From contig JBJCIZ010000239.1 in NCBI GenBank assembly GCA_051294375.1, positions 4,905,581 through 4,969,580 on the forward strand: DNA of 64,000 nucleotides, read 5' to 3'. This DNA comes from Paraspadella gotoi. Lineage: Eukaryota > Chaetognatha. Position numbers and translations under genes: made by a program. This document shows, piece after piece, positions 23,420 to 35,600 of the stretch (position 1 is its first letter; each line of letters opens with the position of its first letter). The notes beneath the pieces were generated by a model, which was not told where the DNA came from, ran no database searches, and saw nothing but the letters and a program-made list of their open reading frames with translations.

Positions 23420-24594
23420 CCAAACCTTTTTTCATAATGTTTTTATATTTTTGGATAGAGAATGACTGGAATAATGTAAATCTTAAGTTACGTCTAAATT
23501 GGCCCATGGGTTTAGAAGAAATCGACCAAAAACAAACAAAATTCCTCTCCCTTTTTTCAACATTTTCCCCTTTTAAGATTTTCGCCGATTCTGACTTCCT
23601 CTTACAAACTTTAATTCCGCTAGTTAATTTTTTTTTCTCCTTAAATGAACAAAAGGAATCCATAACTTTCTATTATTTTATAATTTCTGGGTAAAAAAAT
23701 ATAATGAATTACATTAACATTGGGATATTAAGAAAGTATAATGTCTTGTGAAGCCTGTGAGAGTTAAATAATTAAAAAATTCGCCTATTTTATTATTGAA
23801 AAATGACAGTAAAGTGAACAAGTTGAATGTCTTCCGGCTCATTTCAGTAAACATCCCTGTTGTCTAGCATAAAATAATGTTTACTTTTTGCTGGTGGAAA
23901 AGAAAGATAAATACTTAGGCTGTGATGGGGTGAATAATATTTTGTAGAATTTTGTAAGCATGCTTGTAATATCAGTCAAGCAAATATTTAAGTTAAATAA
24001 AAATTATATTTTCTTGATCCAAAAAACTTTAAAGTACAATTTAGCCTTTTTCCTTTCAGAATCACTAAAGAGAATTTAATTTTCATTTATTTTTATGGGG
24101 TTTCATTAGTTTTAAAATTCACTATAATTTTGACTTAGTTTGACACTCACCCTGTAAAGAGGTTTCAGCAAAAATAATTCTAATATTGTAACTTGTATGT
24201 GCCCAATGATTATGGCTTCATTTTGGTACTATTGCCATCCCTGTATCTTTGTTCCTTCACAAGATATCAGGAAAAATCAGTTTTTTCTCTCAACCTTCCT
24301 TTTAATTTCTTATTAAATAAAAATTTCATGTTGTCAAACCAGGCCAATGGACTTTACCACGTTGGTTTACTATGAAGAGATTGGTCAATAATGAAAAGAA
24401 AAATTTGGCAAGCTCTTGAGACAAGAGGCTTTCTAAATCTCAAAATTCGAAGTAATATTTATAATGTTAACATACCCTAGCCCCGTTTACAATTTTCGAA
24501 AAGCAAAATTTCCCGTTCATTTCTATAGTAAAAACAAGGCTTGAAAATTCTGCGGAGATGACTAGTGCATTTCCCCTGGCTTGTTTGATATTAA

Positions 24595-26479
24595 GGCCAG
24601 GGATCACTCAATCTATAATTGCAGAAATCTAAATTTACTGTATCCTAATACCTCCCTCGCATCCTACTGAGAGGTTTTCTGGAGAAATAAATCGAGATCT
24701 TTCCCTAATGTACTTAGAATGCCCAACCTAATTTTATGCAAAATTTTTTATTCGGTAAGCCAAGATTTTCGAGTCGAAACTGATTTTTCACGGTAAGCTC
24801 AATTTCTCAATTTTTTTTTCGGTAAACTTAGATTTTCAAGAAAAATTTCAAGACTTAAAAAAAAATAATTAAATTCTACAGACTCTTTTTTTTTAACTCA
24901 CTCACAGCTGTAACATTAATCAGATGTCCTCAATAAACTTGCAAACATGAGCAGATAAATAAAAATCAAATAATTCTAAGCCACCTGTAATAAATAACTT
25001 CCTATAAGAGAATCAGTACAATTGTAAGTATAATATTTGTAATTTGTAAAAAAAAAAATAAAATCAATTAGTGTAATTTTTATTAATAAAAAACATTGTT
25101 CTGGCAACAGAATATTCGATTATTTTGATGCAATATGAACAATAAAAAAATTGAAACCGGTAAGAAATATTTTTAATCGGTCAAGTTACAATAATAAATG
25201 AAAAAAATCATGCGTCACAACGTATCGTGAATGTCGTGTCGAATCTTAGTAGAGTAACGAGTACAGAACTTAATCTTGTTGACGGACAAAAATTAAAAAC
25301 GAAGAGTTGCAGCTAAAACCGATTGACTGCACGTTTTAAAAAAAATATTTTACAAAAGAAAAGAAAGGTGGGCGGAATTCTATGAGCCGTTTTTTTAGAA
25401 ACCTTTTTCATTTCAAATATATTAAGGTAGGACTAAGCTCTGACGAACAAAAGCCCGAGGTTTTTTTTAATATATTCTTATACCGGACAAGTAGAATGAT
25501 GGCAATATTGTTAATATTAAGTTTCAAAAAAATCCGACTATAAATATAGAAAATATTAACCAAAATCTTCGGAAAATTTTCCCCTTCTTTTGGAGATTTT
25601 CGCCATATGAAGATTTTTCCCGAATCTGACTCCCGGTTGAAAACTCTTAGAATTCTGATCGTTAGCTCCTCTTTTACTTTTACTTTAAATAAAAATTTTA
25701 CCAAAATGGACTAATTCACTTTACCATGATCGTATCATATCAAAATAACCTAATAAAATGTAAAGAAAAATTTTGAGAGCCCTTCAGACACTTTTCCAAA
25801 GGATTCCAAAATTAGACCTCATTTGTTGAACAGGAACATACCTCAGTTACGTTTATATCGTTTTCAAGGAAAAAAATCCCTTTCATTTCTATATAAAATC
25901 AGAGATGGAAAATTTCTCCGTCCAGAAGCAGTCTATTTGTTCTGGCTTGTTTGATATCAAGATGTTGATGCATTTGACAAGAGAAAAAAAATGCGAGCCC
26001 TTCAGATGCAACAGGATTGGAATCAAGTGTTTTTACATCGATATTTTACCAGAATTTTTACCAGGAGCGTTATATTGTTTGGTAGTCAGATTTGAACGAA
26101 AATCTCCATTGAAAAAGTCTTCCTCGATCTCTAAGAACGACGTAGACTCCTAATTAAGGGAATAACATTGAAAATTGAACAAAATGATTAAATTTTCTAT
26201 GAAGGAATACGAATTTCAAAAAAACTTTTCATAGAATTGGAGGTCCTTGACCTAAAAAAAATTCCTGTATTATTTGATTAGAATTGGCTTGTTCATTTGG
26301 GCTGCAACTCAACAGATAGGTTTCTTTTATTTTATATAGTAATATAAAATTCGATTAAACGACAACGCCTTTGAAAAAATGATGAAGTGAATACATTTTC
26401 GGAATCGTCAGGAGCTCAACTTTCCGAATCCGAGCTCGGTTTTAGGCTATACACAATTTGAATTGAGTGATCCCCGACC
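24595..26479 (+). mobile_element. TTAA-flanked element, family TTAA-2, copy 2
   Basis: The copy is 1885 bp including the nested family A element. Target TTAA at 24591-24594 and 26480-26483. The 18-bp ends are GGCCAGGGATCACTCAAT and the reverse complement of GGTCGGGGATCACTCAAT, differing at two positions. No transposase is encoded. The TTAA duplication and blunt ends fit piggyBac-type transposition. Confidence 0.8.
25426..26153 (+). mobile_element. TTAA-flanked non-autonomous element, family A, copy 2
   Basis: The copy is 728 bp, bounded by TTAA at 25422-25425 and 26154-26157. It starts GGTAGGACTAAGCTCTGACG and ends GACGTAGACTCCTAA. It aligns with 1914-2562 along its whole length. It is nested inside the TTAA-2 element and is therefore the youngest layer of this nest. 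Confidence 0.65.
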
Positions 26480-26725
26480 TTAAATCCTTTATCAAATGCC
26501 ATAAGACGGAATCGTGTGTTTTTACAACTGTTTTTTACTCGAATTTCTGGCAATCTCGTTTGCAATTTGGGTAGTCAGATTTTAACGGAAATCTCTATTA
26601 GAAAAATGTTGAATTTTTTTTTAAGCGAGATTCTCGTCTATGAGAATGTTGAAAAAAGGGAGAGGAATTTTGGTTGTTTTTGGTCGATTTAGAAAAATGT
26701 TGAAATTTTTTTTAAGCGAGATTCT

Positions 26726-26959
26726 GTGGATAAGGCGCTACGTGGGCTGAAGATGACTGTCCGTAACTTCTATAACCCCCTCTAGCAGCCATGGAACGGG
26801 TCCCTGGGCTTGGAACCAGGCTTGAGGGTTTGCCATGCCCCCAAGGCGGCTTACGGCCGTCCTCACGCTTCCCGCAGAGTAGGTACCGTGTTGGGATTGA
26901 ACCCGGTACCTAGTGGTCATGAGCTGATGGCTTTACTCAATGAGCAATGCCCGACTACA
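26726..26959 (-). mobile_element. tRNA-derived SINE with ATTCT target duplication
   Basis: Read on -, the element starts near GGGCATTGCTCATTGAG (A-box-like) and has a B box, GGGTTCAATCCCA (+ coordinates 26892-26905), the spacing expected for a tRNA-type RNA polymerase III promoter. A GC-rich body follows. ATTCT stands on both sides (26721-26725 and 26960-26964), inside a second fragment of the element B left end. It is much more GC-rich than the surroundings. I see no clean cloverleaf, so it is not a tRNA gene. Confidence 0.6.
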
Positions 26960-26984
26960 ATTCTCGTCTAATTTGAACGCTCTA

Positions 26985-27310
26985 GCTTGTAGTGGGGGCA
27001 TAGGCGTTTGTCGTAGCGTACCCGAAGTTGACTGGGCATAGGCGTTTGTTTTGCATACCCTGAAAAGGTTGCATGTTCGATAGTAGGGCTCACCACTTAT
27101 GCCCATTGGCATCTCACTGTTGGCTTTGGGGGCTTCCGACCCTCAGTGACGCATCCAGTCACTGGCGCGGTTACCCTAGGACGGTCTCGTTTTGCCAACG
27201 CAGAGGGAGCACTACCCCTGGGATGGTGTGTTCCCCCTCTGAGCCAATGGATTTGGCTGAACGATGCTGGACGTGAGGCGGTGTGAATATATACCGCCAC
27301 ACTACATTAA
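26985..27310 (+). repeat. Second SINE-like GC-rich repeat
   Basis: GGGCATAGGCGTTTGT occurs twice in 40 bases, followed by a degenerate B box (GGTTGCATGTTCGATAGT) and a GC-rich body ending in CGTGAGGCGGTGTGAATATA. The reading frames on both strands (about 67 codons) are incidental. It probably belongs to a tRNA-derived family other than the preceding SINE. Confidence 0.4.
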
Positions 27311-27515
27311 TTTTGCCATTGATTTACCTCTCCAATAAATGAACTTATTCACGATTTATTCGTCATTTATTCGAAATTTACATTTGAGATTTATAAATCC
27401 TTGCTCCATGCCAATTCAATCTACAGCCGACGAATTAAAAGCGCGACCCTCTAGGCATAGAAAATAGTAATAATAAATAACTTCACACTAGCAGTCACTT
27501 AAATTTGAGGATTTT

Positions 27516-27985
27516 TAGTTGGATCTGCTTATTAGCAGATCCTGACTCTATAACTCACTTTGTCGGTTCGTCGGTCTGCCCCCTCAATCTTGTCGGGAAC
27601 TCACTTAAATCATGTCAGAACATCAAATTATGATAAATTATGCAAAAAAAATGTTCGTCCGTCTGTCTGTCTTTCCGTCTGTCTGTCCATCCGTTTGTAC
27701 AAAAAACACCAATTACTCGTGATTGGATGGATGGATTGGAATGAAATTTTTTATGTCTGTAGGGAAGTGTGTGATTGAGCTGGATATGAAGTTTCGATGG
27801 AATCGTCCAAGTGGAAATGAGTTGAAATGGAAAAAACAAAAAATATATTTCACTATTTTAACACCAATTGCTCATGAGTGGATGGGGCGATTGACTTGAG
27901 ATTTTGTATTTGGGTAGGAAAGTGTGTGATTAAGCTGAAAATCAAGTTTCGATAGAATCGTCTGAGTGGTAATGAGTTTAAATTG
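27516..27985 (-). mobile_element. Truncated family C copy (hairpin end present)
   Basis: It starts at the hairpin end (TTTTTAGTTGGATCTGC, loop, AGCAGATCCTGAC) and runs through the GTCGGTTCGTCGG tract and two sub-repeats before meeting the oppositely oriented copy at 27986. Confidence 0.6.
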
Positions 27986-30845
27986 AAACAAGTTTGAGCA
28001 AACAATGTCGGATCTGCCTACGATAATTAATTAATTAATTAATTAATCGATTAATTAATTAATTAATTAATTTTAATATGTAATAATTATTTTAAATTTA
28101 TATTCAACTTATCATCATCGATGTCCTTAAATTGGGTTAGGACAGTTATTAATATGTTTTGTTTACATTTTATCAAACAAACAAATATCCTCTATTTTAT
28201 TTTATGTCTCTCTCTCTCCTCTCTCACTTCTCACTCACTCTCTTCTCTCTCTCCTCTCTCTCTCTCTCTTTTTTCTGCAATTGCGACGATCCTCTTATGC
28301 TTTTCAGATTTTTTTAAACTTGCATCATTTTTACATTAATTAATTATATTAATTCATTAATTTATATTAAAACATTTATTAGTAATCATTAATATTAAAG
28401 ATTCAAGTAAATGTGACTTATGTTTTTTCCATCTAATACTCATTTACCCCTGGCACAATTCCGTCAATACTTTTATATATATTATATTATTAAATAAATA
28501 CTTAAAAAAAGCTTCAGTGCAACAACCCAATGAACTAATTTTCAAAAAGTGTATTATTTGAAAATCGAGCTTAGTAGTAACACAGGGAAAAAAAATTTAA
28601 AGAGAAGCTAGAAGTGTTATAAAAAGTGTTCAATTTTGGCCCGCCTTTACTAGATATTAGGCCTTACTACGATATATATGCATGTGATTAAAAATGTTAT
28701 CGGATACATAATTTATCAAATTTTATGTATTGTTGTAAGTATTTTAAGTATCTCCTTTAATTCAGTGAGAACTAAATAACAACGTTTTTTACATTCGCTA
28801 ATTTTTAATTCCTGACTCCTTTTCTATGCTATTCTCTTTCTCTCTCTCTCTCACATCTCTCTCTCTCCATCTCTCTTTGCAATTCGGACGATCACTTAAT
28901 AGCTCATTTTACCTGCTCTCGGTCTCTCTTCTTCTTCCTCTCTCTCTCCTCTGCTCTCTCTCTCTCCTCTTTCGATGCGCGATCTTATGCTTTTAGATTT
29001 ACTTGTCTCAATCAATTTTTCTGCTTCAAGATTAGATGTTTGCACTTAGGTTTTTCATTTAAACTCATTTCCACTGGCACAATTCCGGTCAAAACTTTAT
29101 ATCTAGCTTTTTCACACACTTTCCTACCCGCTCACAAATTTCATCTCAATCTATTAATGGTTAAAATTAAGTAAAAAGATTCAAGTAAATGTGACTCATA
29201 TTTTATTCATTTTAAACTCATATTTCCACTCGTACGTTTCCACGACTTTATATCAAGCATCGATACACCATTTTGTTACCCCACAAATTTGAACTCAATG
29301 CTATCCATCCCAATTATGGTTGAATTAGAGTACTTATTGCGTTAAAATAAGTAAAAAGATTTTAGTAAATGCGAACTTACTTTTTTTTTCCCACTTACTC
29401 ATTGTCCACTCACCACGATTCCGTCGAAAACTTTTATTAAATCCAGCTTTATCACACACTTTCCTACCCACACACAACAATTTCATTTCATCCAACCAGC
29501 CAATCACGAGTTATTGGAGCTTTTTGCTAACGGTGGGACGGAAGGACGGATTGATTGACTGATTACTTTAATTATTGATTAATTAATTGACTAATTGATT
29601 AATTAACTGATTAATTATTTTACTTATTAATACATCCTGCATATATCATTTTAATATAAAAGGAAAAAGAAGAATAATCAATTAGTGAAACAGGTTTTTT
29701 GTTTTTTTCCATTTAAAACTCATTTCCACTCAAAAGATTTCCATCGAACTTGGTTTCCTGTTCAATCACACACTTTTCTACTCACATACAAAATTCCAGG
29801 TCAATCAGATAATTAAGGTGGTAATAAGCTATCTTGGTCAACTTGCATAATTTAATCAACTTGCATAATTTGTCAACTGTGACATAATTTGGTCTTAACT
29901 GACATAATTTGGTCTACTTGACATAATTTGGTCAACTGACATAATTTGATCAATTAAGATAATTTGGTCAACCGGCATAATTTGGTTAACTGGCATAATT
30001 TTATCAACTAGCCTAATTTGGTCAACAGGCATAATTTGGTCAACTTGCAAACTTGATTAACTTGCAGAATTTGGTCAAACTGCCATAATTTGGTCAATTA
30101 GCATAATTTGGTCAATCAATCAATCAATCAATCAGAGAGAGAGAGAAACTTTAAAAAAATTCAAATAAATGTTGTCTTTTGGTTTTCTAATTGAACTCTT
30201 TTCCACTCCTACGATTCCATCAAAAAATTTTTATCCAGCTTTATCACATACTTTCCTACCCACACACAAAATTCAATTATTTCGATTTATCTATCCATTT
30301 TTTAATAAACAAAATAATTATGAGTAAATTTAAGTAAAAACACTCAAGTAAATATGACTTTTGTTTTTCCATTTTAATCTATTTCCACTCGCACGATTCC
30401 ATCGAAACTTTATATACCGGCTCAATCACACACTTTCCTACCATCATACAAAATTTCAAGTCAATTGCACTATCACTCATGAGCAATTGGCGTTCAAATA
30501 GTGAAATATATTTTTTTGTTTTTCCATTTAAACCAATTTCCACTCGCCACGATTCCCTTGAAACTTCATTATCCATCTAATCACACAGTTTCCCAACCCA
30601 CACAACAAAATTTCATACCAATCATCTCATCCAATCACGAGTAATTGGAGTTTTTTGCTAAGGTGGGACGGACGGAGGACGGACGGAGCGACGGACATCA
30701 TTTTTTTTTGATAATTTATCATAATTCGATGTTCTGACATGATATAAGTGTGTGCCCGACAATATTGAGGGGCGGACGCGACGGACCGAAAAAGTGAGTT
30801 ATAGAGTCGGGATCTGCTGATAAGCAGATCCGACTAAAAACAAAG
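27986..30845 (+). mobile_element. Family C copy carrying an 18-bp tandem array
   Basis: It begins AACAAGTTTGAGCAAACAATGTCGGATC and follows the 5341-7080 copy with many single-base indels to about 29540. It then goes through the array at 29830-30115 and ends at the (GACG)n tract, AAAGTGAGTTATAGAG and the hairpin 30810-30836. Confidence 0.6.
29830..30115 (+). repeat. 18-bp array GGTCAACTTGCATAATTT, left arm
   Basis: About 15 imperfect units (GGTCAACTGGCATAATTT and variants) followed by (AATC)n. The reverse-complement array at 31560-31900 is its mirror image. Confidence 0.8.
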
Positions 30846-30867
30846 AACCTGTTTTCATTAATTGATT

Positions 30868-31558
30868 ATGCTTCTTTTTAGTCCGATCTGCTTATCAGCA
30901 GATCCCGACTCTATAATTCACTTTGTCGGTCCGTCGGTCGCCCCCCTCAATATTGTCGGGCCACACACTTATATCATGTCAGAACATCGAATTATGATAG
31001 AAATTATGCAAAAAAAACGATGTCCGTCCGTCCGTCGTCCCACCTTAGCAAAAAACTCCAATTTACTCGTGATTGGATGGATGGATTGGTATGAAATTTT
31101 GTGTGTGGGTGGGAAACTGTGTGATTGAGATGGATATGAAGTTTCAGGGAATCGTGCGAGTGGAAATTGGTTTACATGGAAAAAACAAAAAATATATTTC
31201 ATATTTGAACGCAATTGCTCATGAGTGGATAGGCATTGACTTGAAATTTTTGTATGAAGGTATGAAAGTGTGTGATTGAGCTGGATATAAGTTTCGATGG
31301 AATCATGCGTGTGGAAATGAGTTAAATGGAAAACAAAAGGTCATATTTACTTGAAATATTATTACTTAATTTATTCTTTTTTATGTTTATTATTAGGAGA
31401 ATAGATAAATCGAAATTGATTTGTGTGTGGGTAGGAAGTATGTGATAAAGCTGGATATAATTTTTTGATGGAATCGTAGGAGTGGAAAAGAGTTCATAGA
31501 AAACCAAAGACACATTTATTTGAATTTTTTAAAGTTTCTCTCTCTCTCTATCTCTCTC

Positions 31559-31589
<31 letters not shown>

Positions 31590-32079
31590 CCAAATTATGC
31601 AAATTGACCAAAATTATGCCAGTTGACAAAATTCTGCAAGTTGATCAAGTTCTGCAAGTTGACCAAATTAATGCAAGTTGATCAAGTTCTGCAAGTTGAC
31701 CAATATTGCCAGTTTGACCAAATGGCAGTTGATAAAAATTATGCCAGTTGACAAATTATGCGGTTGAATTTTCTTAATTGATCAAATTATGTCAGTTGAC
31801 CAAATTATTGTCAGTTGACCAAATTATGTCAGTAGACCAAATTATTCAGTTAACCAAATTATGTCAGTTGATTAATTTGAATTGTATTATGCAAGTTGAC
31901 CAAGTTAGCTTATTACCACTTAATTATCGATTGACCTGGAATTTTGTATGTGAGTAGAAAGTGTGTGATTGAACAGGAACCAAGTTTCGATGGAATCTTT
32001 TGAGTGGTAGTTTAAATGGACAAAAAACTGTTTCACTAATTAATTTATGCTTTTTTTTATTTTTATATTAAATTAAATG
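30868..32079 (-). mobile_element. Family C copy, mirror image, cut by the gypsy element
   Basis: It starts at the hairpin end TTTTTAGTCCGATCTGC only some 30 bp from the opposite copy's hairpin and mirrors it outwards, including the 18-bp array (31560-31900, CAAATTATGCAAGTTGAC units). It stops at TATTAAATTAAATG where the LTR begins. In other copies the sequence continues TAAATGTATATGCAGG. Confidence 0.65.
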
Positions 32080-32655
32080 TGTGGCGAGACGCCGGATTAT
32101 TTGTCGGCGTTGCCACGAACTTGAAGGACGCCGTAGACTTGGCGACGTGCTGGGAGAGGATCGTCAGGGTCTGCCAAGGGCGTCGGCACAAGTTGAAGTT
32201 CTTGGATTGTTCCAATCGGTAAAATCAGTTGTGAACAAAGTTCTTAATTTTGTTCCATTAGCATTGTATTAAATACCTTAATAAAATAATCAAAGCATAT
32301 AGATATTAAATACAATGCAATTAACACTTAAAAGAAATTGATTAACAATGCAATAATCAAATAACAATTATTAAATAAATATTAACAGTAACGATTGTTA
32401 GAATTAGATGACTCCATTTTGTATAGTTGAAACTAGGAGAAATAGTGAATTATCTTCACTCAACAATAATTATAATTAAACTCGCTAGATGGCATAGTTA
32501 ATATAGTATGAATAGATTGTTCATATGTCTAAAATAAGTGACAGTAATAATTGATATAAGTTTTATATAGGGAACTTGAGAAGTGAGGCAGATGTGAGCT
32601 CACAGTGATTACTCCTACTCACTCGTGGCTCAGAGATTCGGGGATCGAATCCACA
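32080..32655 (-). mobile_element. 3' LTR of the gypsy element
   Basis: It is 576 bp with TGTGG/CCACA ends. On - it begins TGTGGATTCGATCCCC and contains a TATA box (CCTATATAAAAC, + 32561-32572). It differs from the 5' LTR mostly by single-base insertions or deletions. The pol stop codon (32619-32621) lies inside it. A polypurine tract (CTGGGGGGGA on -) directly abuts it at 32656-32665. Confidence 0.9.
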
Positions 32656-35600
32656 TCCCCCCCAGACGAGTTAACGGAGGAGAACGAGGAGTTGAGCTGA
32701 TTAGACTCACGGTTGGGCTCATTTTGTTGAAGAATGTGCCGTAGAACCGAGGCATAGTCGGGGCGTTGGACCGCGTTGGCGTCGGGCCCAACGGGTGGAG
32801 ATTGTCCCGAGACGTTTGGCGGTTGAACGGCGATCTCATTGGATCCTTCGGTGTCAAGATCTTCGGATTCGACGGCATTCTCGTAGTTGGGCTCCGGTCG
32901 GTCGGTCGGTCGGTCTCTCGTTTTTGAGCGAGTTTGCATCGTGAACGGAGGTGGTTGGTGAGTGCGCGGACGGCCCGGACGTCGGCGTCGAGGAAGAGAC
33001 AACAGGGGCGCTGCTTGCGGAGGTGATGGCGGTGGCACTGCCTGCAAAGGCAGTGTGTCGTCTTGAGTGGCGTCATCAAAAACATTAGCAGGCTTCACTC
33101 TCGATATTGAAACCACGTCGACGCCCTTCCCCGGGATTTCGATTTGAAAGTTCAAATTGTCACGGCCGACGACTTTGAAGGGACCTACGTATGGCGCCGT
33201 CAATGGCGGTTTGACGCCGCCTCGGCGGATGAAGACGTGGGAGGTTGTGGCGAGGTCGTCGGGTAAGTGGACACGGGGAAGGCGATGGTGACTCGTTGGA
33301 ATCGGCTGGAGACGTTCAACTTCCAAGCGGAGTTGGTCGCGGAGTTGCCTCTGGGCGCTTAAGTCGTCCGTGATGGAGTCGGAAGGGGCGAGGACGGCGC
33401 CGGGGATAGCCAGGCCATCTCCATAAACGAGTTGGGCTGGCGAAGCTCCGAGATCTGGTTTGATGGTGGTTCGGATCGCCAGGAGAGTTGAGGGAAGCCG
33501 CCAATACCATTTATCCGGATCGTCGAGGGAGAGAGCGATGAGAGACTCCTTCAATCGCCGATGAAAGCGCTCGACGAGGCCGTTTGATTGAGGGTGGTAG
33601 GCGGTTGTTTGGTGTAGTTTGCATCCCCAAGTCTCCGCCAGTTGCTTCCAGATAGTTGACGAAAACTGAGAGCCGCGATCTGAGGTGATTTCCTCAGGGA
33701 TGCCGAAGGAGGCTATCCAGCCATGGGTAAAGGCATCAGCCACGGTGGCGGCAGTGATGTCTTTAATGGGGATAGCTATGGGCCACCGAGAGAATCTATC
33801 CACGGCCGTCAGCAGATATGGAAAACCGTTGGAGTTGGGCATGACGACCAAATCCACATGGACGTGTTGAAAACGTCTAGGGGGAACAGTGAAGTTGCCA
33901 ATCTCGGGAATGACGTTCTTTGTCACCTTGGCGCGCTGGCAGGCAATGCACTCTCGAGACCATCGTGTGATGTCTGCTCTCATCGACGGCCAGACAAATT
34001 TCTCGGCGATAGTTTCTCTTGTTCTTGCGACGCCGGGATGACCGAGTCCGTGAATGGCATCGAAAACGCGGCGGCGCCACGTCTCGGGAACAAAAGGACG
34101 AGGAGGGCCGTTCGACACATCGACGACAATGCTCTGGTCGCCGAGATGGACTCGTCGGAATCGGAGGCCGGTTTGGGCGTCGTTCATGATCCGATTGAAG
34201 TCTCTGTCGAGGGGCTGCTGTCGTGCCATCTCCTGGAGGTCGATGCCTTGAGCTTCCACAGCTGCGGCGACTAGGATGAGATTGTCCAATTTGTCGTCGC
34301 CAATGGGTTTGCCGATAGAGGCCACAACTTGTGGGATGGGTGGGTTGGGGCGCGACAAGGCGTCGGCCACCACGTTGGCCTTACCTTCAACATGTCTAAT
34401 GTCAGTCGTATACTCGGCAATGACTGACAATTGGAAAGTGTGACGGGCCGTTTGAGGCTCACTCTTCTTGTGCAAGGCATGGATAAGGCTGAGGTGGTCC
34501 GTGTATAAGGTGAAGGTCCTTCCTTCAAGCCAGTGACGAAAATGGCGGACGGCTCGAAAGGCGCCGTAAAGTTCTCGGTCGAATGGGGGCCACTTTCGTT
34601 GGCTCTCGTTCAATTTGGCCGAGAAAAAGGCCAGGGGTTCCCAACCTTGGGCGCTGCGTTGTTCAAGCACTGCACCAACGGCGTAGTCGGAAGCATCTGT
34701 CGTAAGGGCCAGTTGAGCGCCGGTCTGCGGGTGCCGTAGGAGGACTGCGTTAGCCAAAGCTTCCTTGACGGCGTCGAAGCTTTTCTGACAGTCTGCCGTC
34801 CAATCCAGGCGCCTTGGTTTTCCGCTGAGGGTGTCATACATCGGCGCTGCATGATGGGCGACCTTCGGGATGAAGCGTCTATAATAGTTCATCATCCCGA
34901 GGAATCTCTGAAGCTCCTTGATGGTCGTAGGAGGTGTCGTCTGTCGAAGTGCCTCGACACGTTGCGGTAGTGGCCTGACGCCGCTCGCGTCGACATAGTA
35001 GCCGAGGAACTCGAGCGACGACTTGCCGAGGATGCACTTTTTTCGGTTGACGACCAGGCCATTCTCGTTGAGGGCTTGGAAGACGGCCTCAAGATCCTGG
35101 AGGTGCTGCTCAGGCGACTCGCTTGCGACCAAGATATCATCCAGGTACACGTAAACGCGAGGAAACTCTCCAAGGATCTCGTCCATTAGACGTTGAAAGT
35201 CTTGGCCTGCATTCTTCAGGCCAAACGGAGTTCGGAGGAAGACGTACAGGCCAAATGGAGTTATGACGGCCGTCTTCGGGACGTCATCTGGCGCCACGGG
35301 GATTTGATGGTAACCCTTCAATAGATCTATTTTTGAAAAGATTGTTTTCCCCGCCAATTCGGCGTTGAAGTCCGCCAAAAGCTTCACTGGGTAGCGGTCA
35401 TCAATTGTCTGTGAATTGAGGCGTCTGTAGTCACCACAGACCCTCCATCCACCGTCTGCTTTGGCGACACAGTGGATGGGCGACGACCAAGAACTCTTTG
35501 CCCGTTTCGCGATTCCGAGAGCCACCATTTTGTCAAGCTCAGCTTTAGCGACAGCGAGCTTCTCGGGGGAGAGTCGACGGGCTCGGGCTTGACAGGGCCT

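Larger units (their letters stand above)
23420..26641 (-). mobile_element. Element B copy on -, split by TTAA-2 which is split by family A
   Basis: 23420-24590 and 26484-26641 together are the reverse complement of the complete B copy at 55603-57091; the final GATTCTCGTCTA is the B left end. The uninterrupted sequence across the join (GTTTGATATTAAATCC) is preserved in the other B copies, which makes the insertion unambiguous. Confidence 0.7.

Noticed and set aside
26726-27310. tRNA genes
   Set aside because: B boxes are present, but no cloverleaf or anticodon stem can be drawn; SINE-type structure is the better reading.
33723-34274. 183-codon + frame inside pol
   Set aside because: Opposite-strand shadow of the integrase/RNase H region, whose own frame has all catalytic residues.
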